The notes beneath the pieces were generated by a model, which worked only from the letters and a program-made list of their open reading frames with translations, did no database searches and was not told where the DNA came from. From Paraburkholderia sp. IMGN_8 (GTDB taxonomy: Bacteria; Pseudomonadota; Gammaproteobacteria; Burkholderiales; Burkholderiaceae), in the NCBI RefSeq assembly GCF_038050405.1, contig NZ_CP150900.1, positions 4,402,001 to 4,466,000 of the forward strand: a stretch of 64,000 bases of DNA, given 5' to 3'. The translations under genes were made by a program, and so were the position numbers. Each line of letters starts with the position of its first letter. Positions within the stretch are counted from its first letter, which is position 1. Shown piece after piece: positions 26,375 to 35,493 of this stretch.

Positions 26375-26396
26375 CGTTAAAGCGAACTGCGCGCGC

Positions 26397-27587
26397 TTAA
26401 TCTGCGAGCGCGGCGACCGGCTCCGTGCCGGCAGCTTCAGCGAGCGCCAAAGCCTTGTCCGTGGCTTCCCACGTGAATTCCGGCTCTTCGCGGCCAAAGT
26501 GACCGTAGGCCGCGCTTTTCTCGTAGATCGGGCGCAGCAGGTCGAGCATCTGGATGATGCCCTTCGGACGCAGATCGAAATGCTCCTGCACGAGCTTCGT
26601 GATCGTCGCATCCGACACGCGGCCCGTGCCGAACGTGTTGACCATCACCGAAGTCGGCTGTGCCACGCCGATCGCATACGACACCTGAATCAGGCAGCGC
26701 GAAGCCAGACCAGCGGCAACGATGTTCTTCGCCACGTAACGGCCGGCATAAGCCGCCGACCGGTCGACCTTCGACGGATCCTTGCCCGAGAACGCGCCGC
26801 CGCCGTGAGGCGCCGCGCCGCCGTAGGTGTCGACGATGATCTTGCGGCCGGTCAAACCGCAATCGCCTTGCGGACCGCCGATCACGAACCGGCCGGTCGG
26901 GTTCACCAGGAACTTGATGTCGCCTTTGATGAGCTCAGCCGGCAACGTCGGCTTGATCACTTCCTCGATCACGGCTTCGCGCAGCGTGTTCAGGTCGATG
27001 TCCGGCGAATGCTGCGTGGACAACACGACGGTGTCGATCGAATACGGCTTGCCGTCGACGTAACGCACAGTGACCTGCGACTTTGCATCCGGACGCAGCC
27101 ACGGCAGACGGCCGTCGCGGCGCAGATTCGCCTGGCGCTCGACCAGACGGTGCGACAGATGGATCGGCAACGGCATCAGTTCCGGCGTTTCTTCGCACGC
27201 GTAGCCGAACATCAGGCCCTGGTCGCCGGCGCCCTGGTCGAGGTTGTTGTCGTGCGCGCGATCCACGCCTTGCGCGATGTCCGGCGATTGCTTGTCGTAC
27301 GCGACGAGCACCGCGCAGCCGCGGTAGTCGATACCGTAATCGGTGTTGTCGTAGCCGATGCGCTTGATCGTGTTGCGCGCGACCTGGATGTAATCGACGT
27401 TCGCGGTGGTGGTGATTTCACCGGCCAGCACGACCAAGCCCGTGTTGCACAGTGTTTCGGCAGCAACACGCGAATATTTGTCTTGCGCCAGAATGGCGTC
27501 GAGGATTGCGTCCGAAATCTGATCCGCGACTTTGTCGGGATGGCCTTCGGACACGGATTCGGAAGTGAAGAGATAATCGTTTGCCAC
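26397..27587 (-). CDS. metK: S-adenosylmethionine synthase
   Basis: A 396-residue enzyme that makes S-adenosylmethionine from methionine and ATP. The start is a GTG at 27587 with AGGAGT upstream, giving the family opening [22 protein letters not shown]. The signature hexapeptide-type segment [12 protein letters not shown] and the glycine-rich [19 protein letters not shown] phosphate-binding region are intact. Length and domains match E. coli MetK. It is monocistronic, between its own promoter at 27756-27782 and a strong terminator. Its product is the presumed ligand of the riboswitch-like element before metX at 43700. Confidence 0.97.
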   Translation of the reverse strand: MANDYLFTSESVSEGHPDKVADQISDAILDAILAQDKYSRVAAETLCNTGLVVLAGEITTTANVDYIQVARNTIKRIGYDNTDYGIDYRGCAVLVAYDKQSPDIAQGVDRAHDNNLDQGAGDQGLMFGYACEETPELMPLPIHLSHRLVERQANLRRDGRLPWLRPDAKSQVTVRYVDGKPYSIDTVVLSTQHSPDIDLNTLREAVIEEVIKPTLPAELIKGDIKFLVNPTGRFVIGGPQGDCGLTGRKIIVDTYGGAAPHGGGAFSGKDPSKVDRSAAYAGRYVAKNIVAAGLASRCLIQVSYAIGVAQPTSVMVNTFGTGRVSDATITKLVQEHFDLRPKGIIQMLDLLRPIYEKSAAYGHFGREEPEFTWEATDKALALAEAAGTEPVAALAD

Positions 27588-27714
27588 GTTGCAGACTCCT
27601 GTTTTGTGGTTACGGTTGAGTTTCACGTAGCCAGCTTCGGGAGCCTTGAAGCGGCGACGCTTTAGCGGATTACATGACCGCCAGGCGCGCCCCATATGGG
27701 TTGTGTGCCTGACA

Positions 27715-27751
27715 GCTTCGCCCCGCAAGTTGTCTATTAACTCGGCGAAGC
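27715..27751 (-). promoter_or_regulatory. 5'-terminal stem-loop of the metK leader
   Basis: GCTTCGCC (27715-27722) and GGCGAAGC (27744-27751) pair perfectly, with a nested AGTT/AACT stem inside. On the - strand the structure begins almost at the predicted transcription start and leaves a leader of about 160 nt before metK. It could protect the RNA end or take part in regulation. Confidence 0.45.
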
Positions 27752-27755
27752 CCTT

Positions 27756-27782
27756 ATTATAGCGACTTCCTTTGATTGTCAC
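27756..27782 (-). promoter_or_regulatory. metK: metK promoter (sigma-70-like)
   Basis: On the - strand GTGACA (27782-27777) and a perfect TATAAT (27761-27756) are separated by 15 bases. The -10 is consensus, while the spacer is shorter than the usual 17. Transcription would start near 27749. Confidence 0.55.
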
Positions 27783-27866
27783 AGAGTGTTCACCCGTGCC
27801 GTATTTCAACCCGTTTCCAGGTTTCTTGAGCAAAGCGTCGCTCGACGCCCTACACGGAGGGGCGGC

Positions 27867-28751
27867 ATGCTGAGTCGTATTGGTGCTTACCTGGCCATTG
27901 GGCTGCTGAAATTTTTAGCGCTGCTGCCGTACGGCCTCGTTGCAAGAATGGGCGACGGGCTTGGCTGGCTGCTCTATCAGATCCCCAGCAATCGTAAGCG
28001 CATTGTTCACATCAACCTGAGCTTGTGTTTCCCGGAATGGAGCGAGGAGCACCGCGCAGAGATCGCGCAGAAACACTTCCGCCATGCGATCCGCAGTTTT
28101 TTGGAGCGCAGCGTGCAGTGGTTCGGCTCTGCGAAGAAGCTCGAAAAGCTCGTGCAGGTGGATAGCGAGATCGATCTGCTCGATCCTGACATGCCGCCCA
28201 CCCTGCTGCTTGGCGCGCATTTCGTCGGTATCGAGGCAGGTTCCGTGTTCATTAATCACGCACTGCGCCGGCAGTGCGGCGCGCTCTATCAGCCGATGTC
28301 CAACAAGGTGCTCGACGACGTGGCCATAGCCGCGCGCGGTCGCTTCGGCGCGGATATGGCAAGCCGCGCCGACAGCGCGCGCATCGTGCTGCGCTGGCTG
28401 CGCGACCGCAAGCCCGTCATGCTCGGCGCCGACATGGACTACGGCATGCGCAACTCGACGTTCGTGCCGTTCTTTGGTGTACAGGCATGCACGCTGACGG
28501 CCGTCGGACGGCTTGCCAAAGTCGGGCATGCGCAAGTGGTGCCGTTCATCGGCGAAGTGCTGCCCAACTACAAAGGCTACCGGTTGAAGGTATTCAAGCC
28601 GTGGGACAACTACCCCTCCGGCGACGACGATATCGATGCGCGTCGCATGAATGCCTTCCTCGAAGAGCAGATTCCGCTGATTCCCGAGCAGTACTACTGG
28701 GTGCACAAGCGCTTCAAGACGCGCCCGCCGGGCGAACCGGGTGTGTACTGA
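27867..28751 (+). CDS. lpxL: Lipid A biosynthesis acyltransferase (LpxL/HtrB family)
   Basis: A 294-residue membrane-anchored enzyme that adds a secondary acyl chain to the lipid A precursor. Residues 5-25 form the N-terminal membrane helix. The catalytic HX4E-type motif is H118-E123 in [13 protein letters not shown], where E. coli LpxL has HX4(D/E). The conserved MLGADMDYG segment follows. GGAGGGG before the ATG at 27867 decides the start over upstream codons. It is divergent from metK and leads a run of cell-envelope and lysine-pathway genes (dapF next, 83 bp on). Confidence 0.92.
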   Translation: MLSRIGAYLAIGLLKFLALLPYGLVARMGDGLGWLLYQIPSNRKRIVHINLSLCFPEWSEEHRAEIAQKHFRHAIRSFLERSVQWFGSAKKLEKLVQVDSEIDLLDPDMPPTLLLGAHFVGIEAGSVFINHALRRQCGALYQPMSNKVLDDVAIAARGRFGADMASRADSARIVLRWLRDRKPVMLGADMDYGMRNSTFVPFFGVQACTLTAVGRLAKVGHAQVVPFIGEVLPNYKGYRLKVFKPWDNYPSGDDDIDARRMNAFLEEQIPLIPEQYYWVHKRFKTRPPGEPGVY

Positions 28752-28834
28752 GCGCATTGCGTCGAGAAAGCGCCGGAGCGCGGAAATAACGCGGTGTCCG
28801 GCTCACCTGCCGGCGCGTCACTTACAATAGCGTG

Positions 28835-29698
28835 ATGAAACTGAAATTCACCAAAATGCACGGCGCGGGCAATGACTTCGTCGTGCTCGACGGCTACACC
28901 CAACCGGTCAACCTGACGCCGGAACGGGTGCGCGCGCTCGCGGACCGGCATTTCGGCGTCGGCGCCGACCAGTTGCTGCTGGTCGAAAAGCCCACGCTCG
29001 ACGGCGTCGATTTCCGCTATCGCATCTTCAATTGCGACGGCGGCGAGGTCGAGCATTGCGGCAACGGCGCGCGCTGCTTCGTCAAGTTCGTGCGCGATAC
29101 CGGCCTGACCGACAAGCGCAGCGTGCGCGTGCAGGTCCAGAACGGCACCATCACGCTGACCATGCAGGACAATGGCGAAGTGCTGGTCGACATGGGCACA
29201 CCTGTGTTCGAACCGGCGCGTGTGCCGTTCGATGCCAAGGGCCTCGAAGGCCGTAGCGAAGGCGCCGACACGCTCTGGCCGCTCGACGTGAACAGCGTGA
29301 CGCGATGGATCTCGGTGGTGTCGATGGGCAATCCACACGCGGTGCAGGTGGTCGACGACGTCGAAGATTTCCCGGTACTGACCGATGGCCCGGTGATCGA
29401 GCGGCATGCGCGTTTCCCACAGCGAGTGAACGCGGGCTTCATGCAGATCGTCGGCCGTAGCGAAATCAAACTGCGCGTCTACGAACGCGGCGCCGGTGAA
29501 ACGCTGGCGTGCGGCACGGGCGCTTGCGCGGCGGTCGCCGCCGGCATTCGCCGCGGGCTGCTGGATGCGCCGGTCCTCGTGCACACGCACGGCGGCAAGC
29601 TGACGATTTCGTGGGACAGTACGCGCGAGGCCGCGCCGCTCCTGATGGCCGGTCCCGCGGCAACTGTTTTCGAAGGCGAAATCGAGCTGGCCGATTAA
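28835..29698 (+). CDS. dapF: Diaminopimelate epimerase
   Basis: A 287-residue enzyme that converts LL- to meso-diaminopimelate for lysine and peptidoglycan synthesis. The two catalytic cysteines are in place: C75 (EHCGNGARC) and C226 ([10 protein letters not shown]). The opening [20 protein letters not shown] is classic. A TACAAT box at 28823-28828 sits only six bases before the ATG, which would give a leaderless or nearly leaderless message unless transcripts also come from lpxL. It is followed by a DUF484 gene, a pairing seen with dapF and xerC in many proteobacteria. Confidence 0.97.
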   Translation: MKLKFTKMHGAGNDFVVLDGYTQPVNLTPERVRALADRHFGVGADQLLLVEKPTLDGVDFRYRIFNCDGGEVEHCGNGARCFVKFVRDTGLTDKRSVRVQVQNGTITLTMQDNGEVLVDMGTPVFEPARVPFDAKGLEGRSEGADTLWPLDVNSVTRWISVVSMGNPHAVQVVDDVEDFPVLTDGPVIERHARFPQRVNAGFMQIVGRSEIKLRVYERGAGETLACGTGACAAVAAGIRRGLLDAPVLVHTHGGKLTISWDSTREAAPLLMAGPAATVFEGEIELAD

Positions 29699-29775
29699 CC
29701 GATTAAGCGGCCACACCAACTCATTGACCGATGCGCCGCCCGAAGGCGTCGTCCCGTAGTCCTTTAGCCGAAACC

Positions 29776-30507
29776 ATGAACGATCGCGAAGTCTCCGAAT
29801 ATCTGCTCGCCAACCCCGAATTCTTCGCCGAACACGCGGAAATGCTCGCGACGATCCGGCTTGCGAACCCGCACGGCAAAGCCGCGGTGTCGCTGCAGGA
29901 ACGGCAGATGGAAATGCTGCGTGACAAGAACAAACATCTCGAACGGCGCCTCGCCGAGTTGCTGCGTTACGGCCACGAGAACGACAGCATCGCGTCGAAA
30001 TTCAATCGCTGGACTATCCGCGTGATGGCCGAGCGCGATCCGTATGCGCTGCCGCGCACGATCGCGACCGGCTTGCGCGACATTTTCGACGTGCCGCAAG
30101 CCGCGCTGCGCGTGTGGGATATCGCCGAACCGTACGCACAGGCCGACTTCGCGCGCCATGTCGGCGAGGAAGTGCGGATCTTCGCGAACAGTCTCGCCAC
30201 GCCGTATTGCGGCGCGAACACCGGCTTCGAAGCGGCGCAGTGGTTGGCGCCCGCAGTGTCGGCGGTGGCCGACGACGCGTCGTCGTCTTCGTCGGCGGAA
30301 AACGCGAGCGAATCCGCCCACGCCACCGAGTCGATCGCGCTGCTCGCGCTGCGCGACCCCGAAGGCAAGGAAGAAGCGCCCACCTTCGGCCTGCTGGTGA
30401 TGGGCTCAGGCGACCCGCGCCGCTTCCACGACGGCATGGCCACCGATTTTCTGACGCAGATCGGCGCGTTGGCGAGCGCGGCACTGAGCCGCCTGCTGCC
30501 GCGCTGA
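29776..30507 (+). CDS. DUF484 (GAF-like) family protein
   Basis: A 243-residue cytoplasmic protein of the DUF484 family. The start MNDREVSEYLLANPEFFAEH and the following LRNPHGKAAVSLQERQMEMLR-type segment (here LANPHGKAAVSLQERQ) are diagnostic. A coiled-coil region covers about residues 35-70, followed by a GAF-like domain to the C-terminus, with an acidic/serine loop near residue 175. The gene lies between dapF and xerC, as in many gamma- and beta-proteobacteria. The function is unknown. Confidence 0.85.
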   Translation: MNDREVSEYLLANPEFFAEHAEMLATIRLANPHGKAAVSLQERQMEMLRDKNKHLERRLAELLRYGHENDSIASKFNRWTIRVMAERDPYALPRTIATGLRDIFDVPQAALRVWDIAEPYAQADFARHVGEEVRIFANSLATPYCGANTGFEAAQWLAPAVSAVADDASSSSSAENASESAHATESIALLALRDPEGKEEAPTFGLLVMGSGDPRRFHDGMATDFLTQIGALASAALSRLLPR

Positions 30508-30539
30508 TCCCACGCCGATCCGCCCAAACGCCGCCCATC

Positions 30540-31463
30540 GTGACCGAAGCCGACCCGATCGCCGCCTATCTGTCGAACCTCGAACACGAGCGGCGGTTGT
30601 CGGCTCATACGCTGCGCGGCTACGCCCACGAACTTGAAGAGCTCAAGCTGCTGGCCAAAGGTCGGCCGCTCGAAAGCCTCACCGCCATCGACATCCGCGG
30701 CGCCGTCTCACGCGCGCACGCGGGTGGACTGACCGCGCGCTCGATCAGCCATCGGCTTTCGGCGTGGCGTGCGTTTTATCGCTGGTTCGCGGGCCACGTC
30801 GACTTGCCGGCCAATCCGGTCGCCACGGTGCGCGCGCCGAAACAGGCCAGGACGCTGCCCAAAGCGCTTTCCGTCGACGACGCCACGCGCCTGATGGAAA
30901 GCCCGCCCGCCGCCACACCCGAAGGTTTGCGCGATCACGCGATGCTCGAGCTGTTCTACTCGTCGGGCCTGCGCCTGTCTGAACTGGTCGGTCTCGACGC
31001 CCGTTTCGCCGACGCCGGCGGCTACCGTTCCGCGGGCTGGCTCAAGCTCGATTCCGCCGAAGTCGAAGTGCTCGGCAAGGGCAACCGGCGCCGCATCGTG
31101 CCGGTCGGCAGCAAGGCGCTCGACGCCTTGCGCGCGTGGCTCGAGGTGCGCGACCAGATGGTGAAGCACGATCCGCATCCGCTGTTTCTGTCGGTGCGCG
31201 GCAATCGTCTGTCGCCGAACGTGGTGCGTGAACGCGTGAAGCGCGCGGCGCTGGTCGCCGGCATTCCCGCCAACGTGCATCCGCACGTGCTGCGGCATTC
31301 GTTCGCCACGCATGTGCTGCAATCGAGCGGCGACCTGCGCGCGGTGCAGGAACTGCTCGGCCACGCCAGCATCACCGCCACTCAGGTCTACACCGCGCTC
31401 GATTTCCAGCATCTCGCGCACGTCTACGATCAGGCGCATCCACGCGCCAAAAAACGCGACTGA
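30540..31463 (+). CDS. xerC: Tyrosine recombinase XerC
   Basis: A 307-residue site-specific recombinase that with XerD resolves chromosome dimers at dif. The N-terminal SAM-like domain (AYLSNLEHERRLSAHTLRGY) is followed by the catalytic domain. The active residues are the first Arg in SSGLRLSEL, HVLRHSFATH (His-x2-Arg), the second His in LLGHASI, and the nucleophile Y284 (QVYTALD). The start is a GTG at 30540, 32 bp after the DUF484 gene; longer readings upstream overlap that gene and carry no homology. The C-terminal HPRAKKRD matches XerC. It acts in the cytoplasm with FtsK. Confidence 0.95.
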   Translation: MTEADPIAAYLSNLEHERRLSAHTLRGYAHELEELKLLAKGRPLESLTAIDIRGAVSRAHAGGLTARSISHRLSAWRAFYRWFAGHVDLPANPVATVRAPKQARTLPKALSVDDATRLMESPPAATPEGLRDHAMLELFYSSGLRLSELVGLDARFADAGGYRSAGWLKLDSAEVEVLGKGNRRRIVPVGSKALDALRAWLEVRDQMVKHDPHPLFLSVRGNRLSPNVVRERVKRAALVAGIPANVHPHVLRHSFATHVLQSSGDLRAVQELLGHASITATQVYTALDFQHLAHVYDQAHPRAKKRD

Positions 31464-31551
31464 CTCCGCTTTTTGCGGTTTGCAGTCTCCGCCTTCGCTT
31501 GACCTGCCGTGTGGGTCTCTCCATGCGGCCTATTGCTCTGCTGACACCCTG

Positions 31552-32754
31552 ATGAATACCGTTACGCTCAAACCGTCGAAAGAAAAGTCGCTGCTGCGCC
31601 GCCATCCGTGGGTCTATGCCAACGCGATCGATCGCGTCGACGGCAATCCCGCCGCCGGCGCCACCGTACTGGTGCGCGCGCACGACGGCCGCTTCCTCGC
31701 GCGCGCCGCCTACAGCCCGCATTCGCAGATCCGCGCCCGCGTATGGAGCTTCGACGAAACCGAGCCGATCGACCACGCGTTCTTCAAACGCCGCGTGCAG
31801 CGCGCACTGGCGCATCGTCAAACGATGGTGCACGACACCGGCGCCGTGCGGCTGATTTTCGGCGAAGCGGACGGACTGCCAGGCCTGATCGTCGATCATT
31901 ACGTCGCCGAGGACGAAGGCCAGCGCAGCCAGCTCGTCTGTCAGTTCATGGCGGCGGGCGTCGAAGCATGGAAGGAAGCGATCGTCGCCGCGCTGACCGA
32001 TGCGACCGGTTGCCCGAACGTCTACGAACGCTCGGACGTGTCGATCCGCCAGAAGGAAGGTCTCGAGCAGATCGCCGGCGTGCTGGCGGGCGAATCGCCG
32101 TCCGAGACGCTGATCGCGAGCGAAAACGGCGTGCGTTATCACGTCGACGTGCGCAACGGCCACAAGACCGGCTTCTACGTCGACCAGCGCGACAACCGCG
32201 CGCTGGTGCAGCAACTCGCGCGGGACCGCGACGTGTTGAACTGCTTCTGCTACACCGGCGGTTTCTCGCTGGCAGCGCTCAAAGGCGGCGCCAAACGCGT
32301 GGTGTCGATCGATTCGTCTGGAGAGGCGCTGGCGCTCGCGCAGCAGAACGTCGCGGCCAACGGCTTCGACGCGGAGCGCGCCACGTGGCTCGACGCCGAC
32401 GCGTTCAAGACCCTGCGCCGCCTTTACGACGACGGCGAACGCTTCGACCTGATCGTGCTCGATCCGCCAAAATTCGCGCCGTCGCGTGAACACGTAGACC
32501 GGGCCGCGCGCGCCTACAAGGACATCAACCTGACCGGGCTGAAGCTGCTGCGCCCGGGCGGCCTGCTGTTCACCTATTCGTGCTCCGGTGCGATCGACGC
32601 CGAACTGTTCCAGAAGATCGTCTCCAGCGCGGCCGCCGACGCGCGCGTCGATGCACGGATTCTCAAGCGCCTCGGCGCGGGGGTGGACCATCCGCTGCTC
32701 ACCGCATTCCCGGAAGGCGAGTACCTGAAAGGCCTATTGTTGCAAATCGCCTGA
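31552..32754 (+). CDS. rlmI: Class I rRNA methyltransferase, RlmI family (23S rRNA m5C)
   Basis: A 400-residue S-adenosylmethionine-dependent methyltransferase. An N-terminal PUA domain (LRRHPWVYANAIDRVDG, then the RAYSPHSQI-like segment) precedes a central EEHD-like region and a Rossmann methyltransferase domain. The domain shows NCFCYTGGFSLAALKGGAK (motif I), SIDSSGEAL (motif II) and the catalytic VLDPPKFAPS (motif IV). The layout equals E. coli RlmI, which methylates C1962 of 23S rRNA. The start at 31552 is the first ATG that gives the PUA opening. It lies 88 bp after xerC and may be in the same transcript. Confidence 0.9.
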   Translation: MNTVTLKPSKEKSLLRRHPWVYANAIDRVDGNPAAGATVLVRAHDGRFLARAAYSPHSQIRARVWSFDETEPIDHAFFKRRVQRALAHRQTMVHDTGAVRLIFGEADGLPGLIVDHYVAEDEGQRSQLVCQFMAAGVEAWKEAIVAALTDATGCPNVYERSDVSIRQKEGLEQIAGVLAGESPSETLIASENGVRYHVDVRNGHKTGFYVDQRDNRALVQQLARDRDVLNCFCYTGGFSLAALKGGAKRVVSIDSSGEALALAQQNVAANGFDAERATWLDADAFKTLRRLYDDGERFDLIVLDPPKFAPSREHVDRAARAYKDINLTGLKLLRPGGLLFTYSCSGAIDAELFQKIVSSAAADARVDARILKRLGAGVDHPLLTAFPEGEYLKGLLLQIA

Positions 32755-32781
32755 TCGCCCATAGTTTCAGGGTTATTTCCC

Positions 32782-32828
32782 GCGCTGGCAGCGTAGGCAA
32801 ACCAGGGTTCGAACCCGGCCGCCAGCGC
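32782..32828. repeat. Inverted repeat with a T-arm-like centre
   Basis: GCGCTGGC (32782-32789) and GCCAGCGC (32821-32828) pair perfectly and enclose a self-complementary GGGTTCGAACCC. The centre resembles a tRNA T-arm, but no acceptor, D- or anticodon arm is present on either strand. It may end the rlmI transcript or be a small mobile or recombination relic. Confidence 0.5.
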
Positions 32829-32942
32829 CGGTTCGACAGATATGTTCCAATAACCGGCTAGATTGGGCTGCGCACCATCAGGCTGCCGCGCCCGGTCCGA
32901 CGCATTCGATTACGCAGACTCACGTACATACAGGCGACCAAC

Positions 32943-34037
32943 ATGATCCCAGTCACGATCCTGACCGGCTTTCTCGGCAGCGGCAAAACCACCCTGCTCA
33001 AGCGCATCCTGAACGAAAAGCACGGCATGAAGATCGCCGTGATCGAAAATGAGTTCGGCGAAGAGAACATCGATAACGAAATCCTCGTGCAGGACACCAG
33101 CGAACAGATCATCCAGATGAGCAACGGCTGCATCTGCTGCACGATCCGCGGCGACCTTTCGCGCGTGCTGGGCGATCTGGCGGCGAAGAAGCAGTCCGGC
33201 GAACTGGATTTCGACCGGGTCGTGATCGAAACCACCGGCCTCGCCAATCCGGGCCCGGTCGCTCAAACGTTCTTCATGGACGACCAGATCGCCAATGAAT
33301 TCCTGCTCGACGCGATCATCACGCTGGTCGACGCGAAGCACGCGAACCCCCAGCTCGACGAGCACGAAGTGGTGCAGCGCCAGGTCGGCTTCGCCGATCG
33401 CCTGTTCATCACGAAGGCCGATCTGGTCGAGGAAGAACACGTGGCCGATCTGCGCCACCGCCTGCTGCACATGAATCCGAGGGCGGCGATCAAAGTCGTC
33501 AATTTCGGCGAAGCGGAGATCAAGGAAATCTTCGACCTGCGTGGCTTCAACCTGAATTCGAAGCTCGAGATCGATCCGGAATTCCTCGCCGAAGACGAAC
33601 ACGCGCACAGCCATGCTCACGCGCACGACGAGCACGGCCATACCCACGGCGATCACGATCACGAAAACTGCGATCACGACCATGGCCGTTGCGATCACGA
33701 CGGCCACGATCACGCGAATCATCACCACGCGCACCACGACGACAAGATCAAATCGTTCGTCTACCGCAGCGACCGTCCGTTCGATCCGAACAAGCTGGAA
33801 GACTTCCTCGGCGGCATCCTGCAGATCTACGGTGAGCGTCTGTTGCGTTACAAGGGCGTGCTGTACATGAAGGGCGTCGACCGCAAGGTGGTCTTCCAGG
33901 GCGTGCATCAGATGATGGGCAGCGATCTGGCCGCGAAATGGCAGCCGATCGAGAAGAAGACCAACAAGATGGTATTCATCGGCATTGAACTGCCGCAAGA
34001 CCTGATCACCGACGGTCTGAATGCCTGTCTGGCGTAA
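32943..34037 (+). CDS. COG0523 (CobW/G3E) GTPase with His-rich metal-binding loop
   Basis: A 364-residue GTPase of the metallochaperone group. The P-loop GFLGSGKTT is at 9-17, CICC (63-66) is the CxCC metal motif that couples GTP hydrolysis to metal transfer, and ETTGLANPGP and TKADL are the later G motifs. Between the GTPase and the C-terminal CobW_C domain lies an insert (220-265) with 20 histidines. This region should bind zinc, nickel or cobalt. The presence of CICC and the His loop suggests a zinc chaperone like ZigA/ZNG1; metal specificity is inferred. The next gene is a DksA with a degenerate zinc finger. An imperfect Zur-like stretch is at 32840-32854. Confidence 0.9.
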   Translation: MIPVTILTGFLGSGKTTLLKRILNEKHGMKIAVIENEFGEENIDNEILVQDTSEQIIQMSNGCICCTIRGDLSRVLGDLAAKKQSGELDFDRVVIETTGLANPGPVAQTFFMDDQIANEFLLDAIITLVDAKHANPQLDEHEVVQRQVGFADRLFITKADLVEEEHVADLRHRLLHMNPRAAIKVVNFGEAEIKEIFDLRGFNLNSKLEIDPEFLAEDEHAHSHAHAHDEHGHTHGDHDHENCDHDHGRCDHDGHDHANHHHAHHDDKIKSFVYRSDRPFDPNKLEDFLGGILQIYGERLLRYKGVLYMKGVDRKVVFQGVHQMMGSDLAAKWQPIEKKTNKMVFIGIELPQDLITDGLNACLA

Positions 34038-34666
34038 GGCGCGAGCGGCGGTTGCTCGTACCGTGCCGTTCCGTTGGACCGCGTGTGTGTGCCTTCAGGC
34101 ACATGGGCGCCGCGTCAATCGTCTGCTGAATGCGCCGAAAGGCCACTGAAAAGTCGTGTGTATGAAAAGCGCGTGAAAACCCTGCTGTATTAAAGCGTGC
34201 ACGACCATCGCTTTTTGGTCGTGCGCGCGTTATATTTTCAGGATATCGACGCGCTGCAGCGGGATTTCCACCAGTTGCGGTGCAGGATTGTGATTCAGTT
34301 ACAATACGTGCCCACTGGAGAATGACAACGAATTGCCCGGTCAGCGCGTATCCCGCGCCGGGCCTGAAATGGCGCCGGAAAATCTTGTCCGGAAACACGC
34401 CGACAATGCCGGCTGGCACAGCCTGAACGGGCGCGCGGCCGGTAAGCACTGCCTCAGGAGCATTTGAGAACCGGTTTCCAGAGGAGTTCGGCCCCGCATT
34501 GGCGTAGCGACGCCCAGCGCGCAGGCGCTCGGCGCTTCGGCGTCACGACAGTCCACCGTCCGTGTTCGCCCTGCGCTCGTTGAGCGTCTTCGAGGCGCCT
34601 TTGCGGGCAACACGAAAGTGCGGGCACTATGTAAGAGTTTTGCCTCACATTGAAGAAGCAAGCCAG
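34038..34666. other. 629-bp intergenic region before dksA
   Basis: It holds a 9-bp stem-loop at 34199-34224 (GCACGACCA/TGGTCGTGC, loop with TTTTT but no following T-run). It also holds a likely dksA promoter (TTGCGG 34275-34280, TACAAT 34300-34305, 19-base spacer). That leaves a leader of about 350 nt with no supported gene. Confidence 0.45.
34275..34305 (+). promoter_or_regulatory. dksA: Possible dksA promoter
   Basis: TTGCGG and TACAAT with a 19-base spacer lie in an AT-richer stretch upstream of dksA. If used, the message would have a long 5' leader. Confidence 0.35.
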
Positions 34667-35086
34667 ATGACGACGAAACGACTCTTGACTGAAGCCGAAA
34701 TCCTGAAGATGAGCGACAAGGATTACATGAATGAGGATCAGCTCGCTTTCTTCAAGAACAAGCTCGAACAGCTGCAGGCGGAGATTCTCCGCAATGCCGG
34801 CCAGACGACCGAAAACCTGCGCGAAACGGTAATCGTGCCGGACCCGGCCGATCGCGCAACGATCGAGGAAGAGCATGCGCTCGAACTGCGCACGCGCGAC
34901 CGCGAGCGCAAGCTGCTGAAGAAGGTGCAGCAATCGCTCGCGCGCATCGATTCGGGCGATTACGGCTGGTGCGAAGAAACCGGCGAGCCAATCGGCATCC
35001 CGCGTCTGCTCGCACGGCCCACGGCCACCCTGTCGCTCGAAGCGCAGGAACGCCGCGAACTGCGCCAGAAGCTGTTCGGCGACTGA
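34667..35086 (+). CDS. dksA: RNA polymerase-binding transcription factor DksA, degenerate zinc finger
   Basis: A 139-residue partner of (p)ppGpp that binds the RNA polymerase secondary channel and tunes rRNA and amino acid promoters. The globular/coiled-coil part is intact and contains DPADRATIEEE at the tip, the acidic pair essential for action. Of the four zinc-finger cysteines of E. coli DksA only the first remains: C102, then T105, S123 and A126. The fold must therefore be stable without zinc, as in Pseudomonas DksA2 and alpha-proteobacterial forms. The ATG at 34667 gives the common MTTKRLLTEAEILKMSDKDY opening. A terminator follows at 35138. Confidence 0.93.
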   Translation: MTTKRLLTEAEILKMSDKDYMNEDQLAFFKNKLEQLQAEILRNAGQTTENLRETVIVPDPADRATIEEEHALELRTRDRERKLLKKVQQSLARIDSGDYGWCEETGEPIGIPRLLARPTATLSLEAQERRELRQKLFGD

Positions 35087-35137
35087 ACGCCAGCGGCGCG
35101 GCTTCGGCTCCGCGCCCTGTTACGCTGCTTCATCGAG

Positions 35138-35170
35138 AGGCGCACGGTGATCTGTGCGCCTTTTTTCTTT
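35138..35170 (+). terminator. Rho-independent terminator after dksA
   Basis: GGCGCAC (35139-35145) and GTGCGCC (35154-35160) form a 7-bp stem followed by TTTTTTCTTTT. Confidence 0.9.
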
Positions 35171-35493
35171 TGCAAGGCACTTTTTAGCGTTCGCTGGGGA
35201 CACGGCCCCGATCGTCCGGCTGGCTGCGGTTCTACGCTGCGCCGGTGCTGCCACCTGCCTCTTCGCCCTCTCCCGTGCGCCGTCCTGGTCACGTGTTTTT
35301 TGTCTTATGCCATTTGCCGGCTCTTGATATGACCGCGCACGCCCTAAAATAAACCGAACATGCGCTGCACGAGCGCGCGCCGGCCAGTTGATCGTTGAGT
35401 TGATTGTTTCAGCGTCGCGCGCCGTCCGCTTCCCGGATTCATGCGGTGGCGCTGCGCTACCGCGTCCTACCCGTTTTGCAAAGAGGAACGCAT
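35171..35493. other. Intergenic region upstream of hslVU
   Basis: The only clear signal is the heat-shock-like promoter at 35323-35350. The rest is GC-rich without a supported gene. AAAGAGGAA directly precedes the hslV ATG. Confidence 0.4.
35323..35350 (+). promoter_or_regulatory. Heat-shock (sigma-32-like) promoter of hslVU
   Basis: CTTGATA (35323-35329), a 12-base spacer and CCCTAAAAT (35342-35350) resemble the sigma-32 pattern CTTGAAA...CCCCATNT. TTGATA/TAAAAT could also serve sigma-70 with a short 15-base spacer. hslVU is a known heat-shock operon, which supports the first reading. Confidence 0.45.

Noticed and set aside
27588..27748. SAM-II riboswitch in the metK leader, suggested by a GCTAAAG string
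   Set aside because: The partner loop with GATTT, P1 and the AAAT pseudoknot strand could not be found. Only the string is shared.
32790..32828. tRNA gene suggested by GGGTTCGAACCC
   Set aside because: On neither strand do an acceptor stem, D-arm and anticodon arm fit around the T-arm-like piece.
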